Notes: generated by a model from the sequence alone, not told the origin. Positions 32,555-41,144 are shown, numbered from the stretch's first letter. The stretch is DNA of 64,000 nucleotides from Nocardia colli (GCF_008704205.1 NZ_VXLC01000010.1:62001-126000), one strand, 5' to 3'. Program-made: numbers and translations.

Positions 32555-33717
32555 CGCTTGTCCGACCCGACTACCCACATCGAGAAGTACTGGGACCCAC
32601 CGCCGTAGGCGTGGCCGAAGGCCTTGCGCGCCCCTTCGACCTGGTAGGCCCCGGCCCGGCCCATGACCTGCTTGGCCGCCTCGGCGAAGCGAATCAGCCC
32701 GGAGGCGCCGATCGGGTTGGAGGAGAGCACGCCGCCGGACGGATTGACCGGCAGGATGCCGCCGATCTCGGTTTCGCCCTTGTCGGTGAGCTTCCAGCCG
32801 TCGCCCTGCGGCACGAAGCCGAGGTTCTCCAGCCACATCGGTTCGAACCAGGAGAACGGCACGTAGATCTCGGCCACGTCGATCTCGTTGAGCGGGTCGG
32901 TGATTCCGGCGGCCTGCCACAGCGCGGCGGCCGCGTCCTGGCCGGCCTGCGGGTTGACCTGATCGCGTCCGGCGAAGGTGGTCGGCTCGGTGCGCATCGC
33001 GGTGCCGTGCACCCATGCGACCTTCTTGCCGGTGGCCTCGACCGCGGTCGCTGCCTCCTCGTCGCCGATCACCAGGGCGCACGCGCCGTCGGAGGACGGG
33101 CAGGTCTCGTCGAAACGGATGGGGTCCCACAGCATTTGGGAGGCCAGCACCGATTCCAGTGTGATGTCAGGCTGTTTCAGGTGGGCAAGGGGATTCTTCG
33201 CGCCGTTGCGGCGATCCTTGACCGCGACCATCGCGCCGATATGGCTCGGCGCGTTGGAGCGCCGGATGTAGGAGCGCACGTGCGGGGCGAAGTAGCCGCC
33301 GGCACCCGCGCCGACCGGCATGGTGAACGGCACCGGAATCGACAACGCCCACATGGCATTCGACTCCGACTGCTTCTCCCAGGCGATCGCGAGCACCCGC
33401 TTGTGCACGCCCGCCTGCACCAGATTGGCGGCGACCACACCGGTGGAGCCGCCGACCGAACCGGCGGTATGCACGCGCAACAGCGGTTTTCCGGTGGCAC
33501 CCAACGCATCCGCCAGATACAGCTCGGGCATCATGACGCCCTCGAACAGATCCGGCGCCTTACCGACCACCACCGCGTCGATATCGGCGATGGTGAGTCC
33601 GGCGTCGTCGAGCGCGCGATCGATGGCTTCGCGGCACATGCCCGCCATCGATACATCGGTTCTTTTCGTCACGTGATGGGTTTGTCCGGTGCCGAGCACC
33701 GCGGCCGGGAAACTCAT
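32551..33717 (-). CDS. ltp3: Thiolase-fold lipid-transfer protein Ltp3
   Basis: A 388-residue SCP2-type thiolase-like protein: GTGQTHHVTKRTDVSMAGMC, RVHTAGSVGGSTGVVAANLV, DGACALVIGDEEAA and the C-terminal NPSGGVLSSNPIGASGLIRF motif. It lacks the ordinary CGS nucleophile motif and has AGS instead, typical of Ltp aldolases. In Rhodococcus, Ltp3 and Ltp4 are essential for shortening C24-branched sterol side chains (campesterol, sitosterol). It overlaps ltp4 and the LLM oxidoreductase gene by 4 bp each. Confidence 0.88.
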   Translation of the reverse strand: MSFPAAVLGTGQTHHVTKRTDVSMAGMCREAIDRALDDAGLTIADIDAVVVGKAPDLFEGVMMPELYLADALGATGKPLLRVHTAGSVGGSTGVVAANLVQAGVHKRVLAIAWEKQSESNAMWALSIPVPFTMPVGAGAGGYFAPHVRSYIRRSNAPSHIGAMVAVKDRRNGAKNPLAHLKQPDITLESVLASQMLWDPIRFDETCPSSDGACALVIGDEEAATAVEATGKKVAWVHGTAMRTEPTTFAGRDQVNPQAGQDAAAALWQAAGITDPLNEIDVAEIYVPFSWFEPMWLENLGFVPQGDGWKLTDKGETEIGGILPVNPSGGVLSSNPIGASGLIRFAEAAKQVMGRAGAYQVEGARKAFGHAYGGGSQYFSMWVVGSDKR

Positions 33718-34802
33718 CGGCTCGCCTCCGAATCCAGAACTGTCACAAGGTTTTGCTGCAACGCCGGCCCGCTGGTGGCGTGGGCGAGCGCGCGATTAGC
33801 GTCGCCCGCCATGATGGCCTTCGCGGCGAACCCGATTCGCTCCAGACCTGCGGAGAACATCGGGTTCGCGGCGAGCGCGCCGCCCGACGGGTTCACCTTA
33901 GTGCCGTTCTTCAGGCCGATCGCCTCGGCGAGAATCAGCTGCTGATGACTGAACGGTGCGTGCAGTTCGGCGAGGTCGAAGGTGGTATCGCCACTGGTAA
34001 CCGCCTGTGCCGCAGCCGAAGTGGACGGTGAGACGGTGAGGTCGCGCGCCCCGAGCACCGGGGTGTCCACCCGGTGCGCCATGCCGGTGATCCAGGCCGG
34101 GCGCTCGCAGAGTTCGCGGGCCCGGTCGCCGACGGCGAGCACGATCGCGGCCGCGCCATCGGTGATCGGCGCGACGTCGTGTGCGCGCAGCGGATCCGCG
34201 ACATAGGGTGCGCCGAGCAGACTTTCGACGTCGCCGCCGTCACCCGCGGCCACCGCCGCCATGTCGCGTTCGGTCCAGCGGCCCGCGTCGAGCCCGGCCC
34301 TGGCCTGCAAGCCCGCGATGGACCACGCGTCCGGCCACAGCGGGGTCACCAGATACGGATCGAGCTGCATGGTGAGCACCTGGCGCAGCGTGCCTGCCGA
34401 GGACTTGCCGAAGCCGTACACCAGCGCGGTCGTCGCCTGTCCCGAGCGCAGTTTCACCCACGCCTCGTACAGCGCCCAAGCCGCGTCCATCTCCACGTGC
34501 GACTCGTTGATCGGCGGCACCGCGCCGATCGCGTCGATCGCCGAGATGAACGAAAAGGCCCGGCCGGCCAGGTAATCGGAGGAACCGGAGCACCAGAAGT
34601 CGATGTCGGACTTGGTGATGCCGAGCTGGCTGTAGAGCTGCTGGAAGCAGGGCACCAGCATCTCCACACCATTGGTGGTGCCGAAGGTCTCCGGCACGTG
34701 CGGCGCGTGGGCGAAACCCACGACCGCGATGTCAACCGGGGGATGGTAGCCGTCGGAGCCTGCGGAGACGGCGGGGTGGGTCGACGGGTCGTTGTCAGTC
34801 AA
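33714..34802 (-). CDS. ltp4: Thiolase-fold lipid-transfer protein Ltp4
   Basis: A 362-residue SCP2-type thiolase-like protein: DIAVVGFAHAPHVPETFG, DFWCSGSSDYLAGRAFSF, ITDGAAAIVLAVGDRA and KVNPSGGALAANPMFSAG. It partners Ltp3 in the C24-branched side-chain pathway. The start appears to be a TTG at 34802 with GAGAGAGG six bases before it; no ATG or GTG lies near the N-terminus of the fold. It is placed 12 bp after the DUF35 gene, the usual partner of Ltp-type aldolases. Confidence 0.87.
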   Translation of the reverse strand: MTDNDPSTHPAVSAGSDGYHPPVDIAVVGFAHAPHVPETFGTTNGVEMLVPCFQQLYSQLGITKSDIDFWCSGSSDYLAGRAFSFISAIDAIGAVPPINESHVEMDAAWALYEAWVKLRSGQATTALVYGFGKSSAGTLRQVLTMQLDPYLVTPLWPDAWSIAGLQARAGLDAGRWTERDMAAVAAGDGGDVESLLGAPYVADPLRAHDVAPITDGAAAIVLAVGDRARELCERPAWITGMAHRVDTPVLGARDLTVSPSTSAAAQAVTSGDTTFDLAELHAPFSHQQLILAEAIGLKNGTKVNPSGGALAANPMFSAGLERIGFAAKAIMAGDANRALAHATSGPALQQNLVTVLDSEASR

Positions 34803-34814
34803 CGTGCGCCTCTC

Positions 34815-35828
34815 TCAGAGGTGATGCTTGTAGGTGTCGTACTCGGCGTCGGGTTCGCCGGAGGGGCGGAAGTGGTCCACGTTCTCCAGGCCGAAGCCCC
34901 ACTCCTCGCGCGGCTTCCACACGGCTTCCACCCGCATGCCCATCCGCACTTCGCTTGCCTCGCAACCGAGTACAAGGTGCAGCACCGGGATATCCGCGCC
35001 GTCCAGCAGCACATAGGCGGCGACGTAGGGCGGCTTGATCCGCTGGCCGAGGAACGGCACGTTCACGATGCAGAACGTGGTGACGGTGCCGCGGTCGGGC
35101 AGCTCGACGACCTCGTCGGTGGGCCTGCCGTCGGTCGGGTTGGCGCCGCGCGGCGGGAAGTACACCTTGCCCGCGGCGTCGGTGCGGCCGCCGAGCAGCT
35201 TGCCCTCGGCGAGTCCGCGCAGGTAGACGGTTTCCTGGGGTGAGGCGGTGTGCTTGTAGTCCAGGGCGACCGGGGTGGTGATCACCGTGATCGGTTCACC
35301 GTCGGTTGCTGCCACCGGTGCTTCGGACTCTTCGCCCGGCACGAAAGAGGCGATGTCATGGATGCTGCCGGTGGTCTCCGCGGCCCACTTGACCCGCACG
35401 CGCAGGCCGGTGTGGATGTCCTCGGGCGCGGCGACGTCGACCGCGTGCAGCAGCGTGGTGTCCGCGCCGTCCAGCCGGATCAACGCCCAGGCGAACGGCC
35501 GGTCGAACGGCTGGCCGGGCAGCGGCTCGCGCACCCAGGTCCAGGTCTCGACGGTGCCGGTATCGGCGACATCGACGAACTCGGTGAGTGGTTGGGCGGT
35601 CACCGGATCGTATTCCGGCGGCGGCACCAGCACGCGTCCGTCCGAGCCGCGCACGCCGACGACCTTGCGGGCACGCAGGTTGGTCAGAAAGTTGCCGATC
35701 GTCGGTCCGACGGACCGGGTGTAGTCGAATCGCACCCGAAGAGGCGCGCTGAGTACATCAGGTGCGGTGTGCCCACCCGTCGCCCGACCGCCGCCCCTCA
35801 TGGAGTCGCTGCGCGACGAAGTGTTCAA
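34815..35828 (-). CDS. DUF35 OB-fold/Zn-ribbon protein (acyl-CoA-binding partner of Ltp), two-domain
   Basis: Two DUF35-type modules: residues ~45-170 (NLRARKVVGVRGSDGRVLVP, DTGTVETWTWVREPLPGQPF, PEDIHTGLRVRVKW) and ~190-335 (YLRGLAEGKLLGGRTDAAGK, RGTVTTFCIVNVPFLGQ, RMGMRVEAVW). In such proteins one domain docks on a thiolase-like lyase. The rubredoxin-type cysteines of the Zn ribbon are absent in both modules. The start is uncertain: TTG 35828 has a strong ribosome site (AGAGAGGGG, spacing 5); GTG 35882 is possible. First gene of the operon to ltp4-ltp3-LLM-NTF2, under a KstR box. Confidence 0.84.
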   Translation of the reverse strand: MNTSSRSDSMRGGGRATGGHTAPDVLSAPLRVRFDYTRSVGPTIGNFLTNLRARKVVGVRGSDGRVLVPPPEYDPVTAQPLTEFVDVADTGTVETWTWVREPLPGQPFDRPFAWALIRLDGADTTLLHAVDVAAPEDIHTGLRVRVKWAAETTGSIHDIASFVPGEESEAPVAATDGEPITVITTPVALDYKHTASPQETVYLRGLAEGKLLGGRTDAAGKVYFPPRGANPTDGRPTDEVVELPDRGTVTTFCIVNVPFLGQRIKPPYVAAYVLLDGADIPVLHLVLGCEASEVRMGMRVEAVWKPREEWGFGLENVDHFRPSGEPDAEYDTYKHHL

Positions 35829-35891
35829 TTTCGCCCCTCTCTCATCCGCGATTACGCCGGATGCAGTATTCCCCTGAGTCACAATGTCGAG

Positions 35892-35905
35892 TAGAACAGG
35901 TTCTT
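35892..35905. promoter_or_regulatory. KstR box shared by DUF35-ltp4-ltp3 operon and LLM gene
   Basis: TAGAACAGGTTCTT fits TnnAACnnGTTnnA except the last base. It lies in a short divergent region, 39 bp before the plus-strand ATG, and could control both directions. Confidence 0.8.
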
Positions 35906-35943
35906 ATTCTGCTGGCAAGCAGTTGGCTCGGAAAGGGTGTTCC

Positions 35944-36981
35944 ATGAAGTTCGGACTGCAACTCGGGTACTGGATGGCACAGCCGCCGCAGAACGCGGGG
36001 GAGTTGGTGGTCGCGGCCGAGGATGCCGGGTTCGATGCGGTATTCGCCGCGGAATCGTGGGGATCGGACGCGTTCGGCCCGCTGACCTGGTGGGGATCGT
36101 CGACCGAGCGGGTGCGCCTCGGCACTTCGGTGGTGCAGATGTCGGCCCGCACGCCGGCCGCGACCGCGATGCACGCGCTCACGCTGGATCATCTCAGCGG
36201 CGGCCGGGCGATCCTCGGGCTCGGGGTGTCCGGGCCGCAGGTGGTGGAGGGCTGGTACGGCCAGCCGTTCGCCAAGCCGCTGCAACGCACCCGCGAATAC
36301 GTCGGGATCATCCGGCGCATCCTCGACCGTCAGGCGCCGGTCACCAGCGACGGGCCGAATTATCCGCTGCCCTACACCGGGCCGGGGTCGACCGGACTCG
36401 GCAAGCCGCTCAAGCCGATCGTGCATCCGCTACGTGCGGATTTGCCGATCTGGCTGGGCGCCGAAGGGCCGAAGAATGTCGCGCTGACCGCGGAGATCGC
36501 CGACGGCTGGCTGGCCATCTACTACGCGCCGCGGCTGGCGAACATGTACAACGACTGGCTCGACGAGGGGTTCGCACGGGCCGGCGCGCGCCGCTCGCGC
36601 GACGACTTCGAGATCGCCGCGAGCTGCCAGGTGGTGATCACCGACGACCCGGCGAGCGAGCTGGAGAAAATGCGCTGGATCATGTCGCTCTACATCGGCG
36701 GCATGGGTGCGCCGGAACAGAATTTCCACGCGCAGGTGTATCGGCGGATGGGGTACGAGCGCGAGGTCGACGAGATCGGCAGGCTGTTCATGGCGGGCAA
36801 GAAGGCCGAGGCCGCGGCCGTGGTGCCGGACGAGATGATTCTGGATACCGCGATCATCGGCGACGAGGAGCATGTCCGCAAGCAACTCGGGGTCTGGTCG
36901 GCGGCCGGGGTCACCATGATGTTGGTGTCGGCTCCCGATGTCGAACAATTACGTCGGCTCGCACCCCTTGTCGATATGTAG
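35944..36981 (+). CDS. LLM-class F420-type oxidoreductase (Rv3520c-like)
   Basis: A 345-residue luciferase-fold oxidoreductase: FGLQLGYWMAQPPQNAGELV, AAESWGSDAFGPLTWW, GTSVVQMSARTPAATAMHAL, LGLGVSGPQVVEGWYGQPF and PIWLGAEGPKNVALTAEIAD. These are typical of F420-dependent members such as the Rv3520c group located at this place in the sterol cluster. The natural reaction is unknown. AAAGGG precedes the ATG. Its stop TAG is the first three bases of the next KstR box, so the next gene is controlled from inside its 3' end. Confidence 0.87.
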   Translation: MKFGLQLGYWMAQPPQNAGELVVAAEDAGFDAVFAAESWGSDAFGPLTWWGSSTERVRLGTSVVQMSARTPAATAMHALTLDHLSGGRAILGLGVSGPQVVEGWYGQPFAKPLQRTREYVGIIRRILDRQAPVTSDGPNYPLPYTGPGSTGLGKPLKPIVHPLRADLPIWLGAEGPKNVALTAEIADGWLAIYYAPRLANMYNDWLDEGFARAGARRSRDDFEIAASCQVVITDDPASELEKMRWIMSLYIGGMGAPEQNFHAQVYRRMGYEREVDEIGRLFMAGKKAEAAAVVPDEMILDTAIIGDEEHVRKQLGVWSAAGVTMMLVSAPDVEQLRRLAPLVDM

Positions 36982-36992
36982 AACACGTTCTA
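36979..36992. promoter_or_regulatory. Perfect KstR palindrome overlapping LLM stop codon
   Basis: TAGAACACGTTCTA is a fully symmetric KstR site. Its first three bases are the stop codon of the preceding gene. The next GTG start lies 11 bp after the box, so transcripts of the acyl-CoA synthetase gene are probably leaderless or nearly so. Confidence 0.92.
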
Positions 36993-37003
36993 GATTCAAT
37001 ACT

Positions 37004-38602
37004 GTGAATGCCTCACCCACCCCGTCGGCTACCCCTCCTCACCATCCCCCAGTGCAGGAGTCAGTAAAAATTCTCGGTCTCTGGAACATCGCCGAAGCCG
37101 AACCCGATCGGATCGCCATGGTCGATCCGGCGGGCCGGGAGGTGACATATCGCGAATTGGCCACGCTCGCCAACCGCTATGCCACCGGCCTGCGCGGGCT
37201 CGGCCTGGAAACCGGCGACGTGCTGGTCAGCATGGTGCACAACTGCGTCGAGGCGATCGCCGCCTACTTCGCGGCGTACCAGGCCGGGCTGTACATCGTC
37301 GCGGTGAACTGGCATCTCACCGGCCCGGAGGTCGCCTACATCCTGCAGGACAGCGAGGCGAAGGCGTTCCTGGTCAGCGATCGGTTCGCCGCCACCGGCA
37401 AGGCCGCCGCCGACGAGGCGAAATTGCCTGCGTCGGCGCGCTTTTCGGTGGGCGAGATCGAGGGTTTCAAGTCGGTGGCCTGGCTGGGCGCCGCGGACAC
37501 CGGGCGGCCGTCCGATCGCAGCACCGGCGCGCCGATGCTCTACACGTCCGGAACCACGGGGCGGCCCAAGGGCGTTCGCCGCCCGCTGACCGGCGCCGAC
37601 CCGGATGTCGTACCGCCGCACACCGGCGCGTTCTTCGGCCTGTTCGAGCTGGCGCCCTACGACGATCACGTGCATATCTGCGGGTCGCCGCTCTATCACA
37701 CCGCGGTGCTGAACTTCGCGACCATCTCGATTCAGTTGGGGCACAAGCTCGTTCTGATGGATCGGTGGGAGGCCGAGGAGATGTTGCGGCTGATCGACAA
37801 GTATCGGGTGACGCACAGTCACATGGTGCCGACCCAGTTCCATCGACTGCTCGGGCTGCCCGAGGAGGTGCGCGCCAAGTACGACGTGTCCTCGCTGCGC
37901 AGCATGGTGCACGGCGCCGCGCCGTGTCCGCAGGAGACCAAGCGGAAGATGCTGGAGTGGTGGGGGCCGACGGTCACCGAGTACTACGCGGCCACCGAGG
38001 GTGGCGGCACGGTGATCAACGGGACCGAGTGGTTGCGTAAGCCTGGCTCGGTCGGCAAGGCGTGGCCGTGGTCGGTGATCAAGGTGCTCAGCGAGGAAGA
38101 CGGCACCGAGGTGCCCGCCGGCGAACCCGGCCTGGTCTACATGCGGATGGGCGCTTCGAGTTTCGAGTACCACCACGACAAGGCCAAGACCGAGGATTCG
38201 CGGGTCGGTGACCTGTTCACCGTCGGCGACATCGGCCACCTCGACGAGGACGGCTACCTCTACCTGCACGACCGCCGCTCCGACCTGATCCTGTCCGGCG
38301 GGGTGAACATCTACCCGGCCGAGATCGAGAACGTGCTGATCACCCACCCGAAGGTCGGCGATGTCGCGGTCTTCGGTATCCCGCACCCGGATTGGGGCGC
38401 CGAGGTCAAGGCCGTGGTGCAGCCCGCGGAAGGCATCGAGGGCAGCGACGAACTCACCGCCGAGCTACTGGCCTTCGCCGCAACGCAATTGGCGAAGTAC
38501 AAGATGCCGAAGTCGGTCGACTATCTGGCCGAGCTGCCCCGGGATCCGAACGGGAAGCTGTACAAGCGCAAGCTGCGCGAGCGGTACGTCCCCGCGTCGT
38601 AA
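37004..38602 (+). CDS. Acyl-CoA synthetase (FadD family), sterol cluster
   Basis: A 532-residue AMP-forming ligase: LYTSGTTGRPKGVRRPL (residues ~180-196), YYAATEGGGTVINGTEWL, FTVGDIGHLDEDGYLYLHDR and the terminal catalytic Lys in DPNGKLYKRKLRERY. It is not close enough for me to equate it with FadD17 or FadD19. Controlled by the strongest KstR site in the window, so it likely activates a steroid acid (C5 side-chain acid or C22 acid). The proline-rich first ~18 residues are dispensable-looking; GTG at 37004 is the first start after the operator. Confidence 0.87.
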   Translation: MNASPTPSATPPHHPPVQESVKILGLWNIAEAEPDRIAMVDPAGREVTYRELATLANRYATGLRGLGLETGDVLVSMVHNCVEAIAAYFAAYQAGLYIVAVNWHLTGPEVAYILQDSEAKAFLVSDRFAATGKAAADEAKLPASARFSVGEIEGFKSVAWLGAADTGRPSDRSTGAPMLYTSGTTGRPKGVRRPLTGADPDVVPPHTGAFFGLFELAPYDDHVHICGSPLYHTAVLNFATISIQLGHKLVLMDRWEAEEMLRLIDKYRVTHSHMVPTQFHRLLGLPEEVRAKYDVSSLRSMVHGAAPCPQETKRKMLEWWGPTVTEYYAATEGGGTVINGTEWLRKPGSVGKAWPWSVIKVLSEEDGTEVPAGEPGLVYMRMGASSFEYHHDKAKTEDSRVGDLFTVGDIGHLDEDGYLYLHDRRSDLILSGGVNIYPAEIENVLITHPKVGDVAVFGIPHPDWGAEVKAVVQPAEGIEGSDELTAELLAFAATQLAKYKMPKSVDYLAELPRDPNGKLYKRKLRERYVPAS

Positions 38603-38609
38603 GACCGTC

Positions 38610-38642
38610 GAAGGCGACCTCCGGACCGTGGAGGTCGCCTTC
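38610..38642. terminator. Bidirectional terminator between acyl-CoA synthetase and sigma factor genes
   Basis: GAAGGCGACCTCC (38610-38622) pairs perfectly with GGAGGTCGCCTTC (38630-38642), 7-nt loop, in a convergent 48-bp gap. Confidence 0.85.
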
Positions 38643-38650
38643 GCTGTGCG

Positions 38651-39649
38651 TCAGACCGGTTCGCGCAGCTCCGGGGGTAGGCCGAAGAGCGGGAACAGCT
38701 TCGCCGTGTCCAGGAAGAAGCACATGTTCGATACGGCGTCGCCGTCCAGCTCGAGCACGATGACCGACCACGGGATCCACACGCCGGGCTCGTCGCCGGG
38801 CTTGTACTGGCCGAAGGCCGGTTCGCCGTTGGCGCCTTCGAGCCGGATCATGCGGGAATTGCGGCACGCGCTGCCGTGGCCGAGCATGAACGCGGTGACA
38901 TCGGCCGGGCCGGAGACCCAGAACTCGAGCGGCGGCATGGACAGCGACACGTCGGTCTTCAGCAGCGTGGTGAGGGCGTCCATGTCGTAGGCCTCGAACG
39001 CCTTGACGAAGTTGTCGATCAGCTTGCGCTGGTCCTCGTTCGACTCGTCGTAGGTGTCCGTGGCGGCCGGCTGCACCTTCGACATGGTGGCCCTGGCCCG
39101 TTGCAACGCGCTGTTGACCGACGCGGGGGACATGGTGAGCGCCTCGGCGGTCTCGTTGGCGGAGAACCGCAGCACCTCGCGCATGATCAGGATCGCGCGC
39201 TGGGTGGCGGGCAGGTGCTGACAGGCGGCGACGAAGGCCAGGCGCAACGTGTCCTTGGCCGAGGCGTGGTCGGCCGGGTCGGCGCCGAAGGCCAGCGCGT
39301 TCGGGATCGGCTCGATCCAGACGTAGTCCGGCTGGGGCGCGGGTAGTGGCGAATCCGGTCGCGACGGCCCGGACAGGTCCATCGGCCTGGCCCGGCGCTG
39401 CGGCCCGTCGAGCATGTCGAGGCAGACGTTGGTGGTGATCCGGTACAGCCAGGAGCGCAGGCTCGCGCGGCCCTCGAACGAGTCGTAGGACTTCCACGCG
39501 CGGGTGAAGGTCTCCTGGACGGCATCCTCGGCCTCGAAGGACGAGCCGAGCATGCGGTAAGCGTAAGCGCACAATTCCCGGCGGTGCTTCTCGAAGGATT
39601 CGAGCACGTCGGGAGCGAGGCCGGCGGTCTGGCCGGACAAGTCGTTCAT
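38651..39649 (-). CDS. ECF sigma factor of the SigG type with C-terminal SnoaL-like domain
   Basis: A 332-residue sigma factor: region 2 (RRELCAYAYRMLGSSFEAED, AVQETFTRAWKSYDSFEGRA, LRSWLYRITTNVCLDML), a linker with PMDLSGPSRPDSPLP typical of this subgroup, region 4 (LPATQRAILIMREVLRFSAN, ETAEALTMSPASVNSALQRA), then a C-terminal NTF2/SnoaL fold from ~residue 205 (LIDNFVKAFEAYDMDALTTL, ..LSMPPLEFWVSG). Such C-terminal domains modulate activity in place of an anti-sigma factor. It is transcribed away from a VOC-family gene, its possible target. Confidence 0.9.
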   Translation of the reverse strand: MNDLSGQTAGLAPDVLESFEKHRRELCAYAYRMLGSSFEAEDAVQETFTRAWKSYDSFEGRASLRSWLYRITTNVCLDMLDGPQRRARPMDLSGPSRPDSPLPAPQPDYVWIEPIPNALAFGADPADHASAKDTLRLAFVAACQHLPATQRAILIMREVLRFSANETAEALTMSPASVNSALQRARATMSKVQPAATDTYDESNEDQRKLIDNFVKAFEAYDMDALTTLLKTDVSLSMPPLEFWVSGPADVTAFMLGHGSACRNSRMIRLEGANGEPAFGQYKPGDEPGVWIPWSVIVLELDGDAVSNMCFFLDTAKLFPLFGLPPELREPV

Positions 39650-39841
39650 GGGTGTCACCCTGCCACAGCCCACCGACACATTCGAGACCCAAAAGTCCGC
39701 TACCAGCACCATCAAGATCATCGAGCGGGCCGCCGCAGTGGGTGCGATCACATCGGGCAGGCGAGCGATTAGTTCGGCCGCCGGGATTCGTCTCTATTGA
39801 TGCGCAACTAAACAGGCGGACTACGAAGAGGTGCCCGAGAC

Positions 39842-40258
39842 ATGACCAGCCGGATGATTTTTCTCAACCTACCCGTCGCCGAGCTGAATCGGTCGAAAGA
39901 TTTCTACGAGGCGCTCGGCTGGAAGGTCAACCAGGAGTTCACCGACGATAACGCGGCCTGCATCGTCATCGACGACAACATCTGCGTCATGCTGCTGACC
40001 ACGCAGTTCTTCACCACGTTCTGTCAGCGCAAGGTCGCCGACACCGGCGAGAAGGTCGGCGCCACTTACGGTTTGGCATTGACCAGCGCCGCGGAGGTGG
40101 ACGCGCTGGCGACCGCCGCGCTCGCCGCGGGCGGCACCGAGGAGATCAACGCGGACAAGCGGGCGCAGGAGGAGCAGGTCGGCATGTACAGCCGCAGCTT
40201 CCTCGATCCGGACGGCCATCAGTGGGAGCCGTTCTGGATGGATTACACGAGTTGCTGA
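39842..40258 (+). CDS. VOC/glyoxalase-fold protein
   Basis: A 138-residue protein of two beta-alpha-beta-beta-beta modules: MIFLNLPVAELNRSKDFYEALGWKVN and then the C-terminal SRSFLDPDGHQWEPFWMD strand. VOC proteins include glyoxalases, dioxygenases and antibiotic-resistance proteins; this size with a DPDGHxWE end is common in small uncharacterised lyase or PhnB-like members. Divergent from the ECF sigma gene across 192 bp, suggesting control by it. Substrate unknown. Confidence 0.85.
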   Translation: MTSRMIFLNLPVAELNRSKDFYEALGWKVNQEFTDDNAACIVIDDNICVMLLTTQFFTTFCQRKVADTGEKVGATYGLALTSAAEVDALATAALAAGGTEEINADKRAQEEQVGMYSRSFLDPDGHQWEPFWMDYTSC

Positions 40259-40273
40259 GCCCCGGCGAGGGGT

Positions 40274-40304
40274 CGCCCCCGGCACCGGAAAGGTGCCGGG
40301 GGCG
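40274..40304. terminator. Bidirectional terminator between VOC gene and echA19
   Basis: CGCCCCCGGCACC (40274-40286) pairs perfectly with GGTGCCGGGGGCG (40292-40304), loop GGAAA, then TCGTTT. Confidence 0.88.
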
Positions 40305-40311
40305 TCGTTTC

Positions 40312-41094
40312 TCAGCTGCCGGTGAAGGTCGGCTTCCGCTTCTCCGCGAAGGCTTTCGGACCCTCTTTGGCGTCCGTCGAACGGAACACGGCGGTGCCGA
40401 GCTTCGCGTCGATCTGGAACGCCTCTTCCTCGTGCATGCCCTCGGTATCCCGGATGGTGCGCAGGATGGCCTGCACCGCCAGCGGGCCGTTCGCGGCGAT
40501 CAGCGCGGCCAGTTCGAGCGCCTTGTCCAGCGCGCCGCCGTCCGGCACCACGTGCCCGATCAGCCCGATCTCCTTGGCCTCGGCGGCGGTGACGTGCCGG
40601 CCGGTCAGCAGGATGTCGGCGGCCACGGTGTACGGAATCTGGCGGACCAGCCGCACCGCGGACCCGCCGAGCGGGAACAGGCCCCAGCGCGCCTCGGACA
40701 CACCGAATTTCGCGCTCTCCCCGGCCACCCGGATATCGGTGCCCTGCAGGATCTCGGTGCCGCCCGCGATGGCCGCGCCCTCGACCGCCGCGATCAGCGG
40801 CTTGGTCAGCCTGCGGCCCTTGAGCAGCGCCTCGATCTTGGACAGGTCCCAGCCGCCGCCGGCGAACGAATCGCCGGGGTGCTGGGTGGTCATCGCCTTG
40901 AGGTCCGCGCCCGCGCAGAACGCGCCGCCGGCGCCGGTCAGGATCGCCACCCGGATGTCCGGATCGCTGTCCACCTGGTCCCAGGCGTCGCGCATGATCG
41001 CCATCATCTCCGCCGAAAGCGCGTTGCGCGCCTCGGGGCGATTCATCGTCACGATGAGGACATGGTCGCGTTTCTCGACGAGGCAGTGGGGCAT
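40312..41094 (-). CDS. echA19: Enoyl-CoA hydratase EchA19 (sterol side chain)
   Basis: A 260-residue crotonase with HVLIVTMNRPEARNALSAEM, oxyanion segment GAFCAGADLKAM, IAAVEGAAIAGGTEILQGTD, and RWGLFPLGGSAVRLVRQI. Divergent from fadD19 across a KstR box, exactly as in M. tuberculosis. EchA19 hydrates the C24-enoyl-CoA of 3-oxocholestenoyl intermediates in the first beta-oxidation round. Catalytic acids cannot be numbered safely by eye, but the GGSAVRLVR helix fits the subgroup. Start ATG 41094. Confidence 0.91.
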   Translation of the reverse strand: MPHCLVEKRDHVLIVTMNRPEARNALSAEMMAIMRDAWDQVDSDPDIRVAILTGAGGAFCAGADLKAMTTQHPGDSFAGGGWDLSKIEALLKGRRLTKPLIAAVEGAAIAGGTEILQGTDIRVAGESAKFGVSEARWGLFPLGGSAVRLVRQIPYTVAADILLTGRHVTAAEAKEIGLIGHVVPDGGALDKALELAALIAANGPLAVQAILRTIRDTEGMHEEEAFQIDAKLGTAVFRSTDAKEGPKAFAEKRKPTFTGS

Positions 41095-41130
41095 TGACGA
41101 ATCTCCTGACGTTCGCACCTTGCCAGGAAC

Positions 41131-41144
41131 AGTAACACGTTCTA
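41131..41144. promoter_or_regulatory. KstR box between echA19 and fadD19
   Basis: AGTAACACGTTCTA matches TnnAACnnGTTnnA except the first base; AACACGTT is the core. It ends 11 bp before the fadD19 GTG and 36 bp upstream of the echA19 ATG. Confidence 0.82.

Noticed and set aside
37004..38602. Naming the acyl-CoA synthetase FadD17
   Set aside because: FadD17 lies beside fadE26/27 in M. tuberculosis, and the N-terminal sequence here does not resemble what I recall of it; the symbol was left empty.
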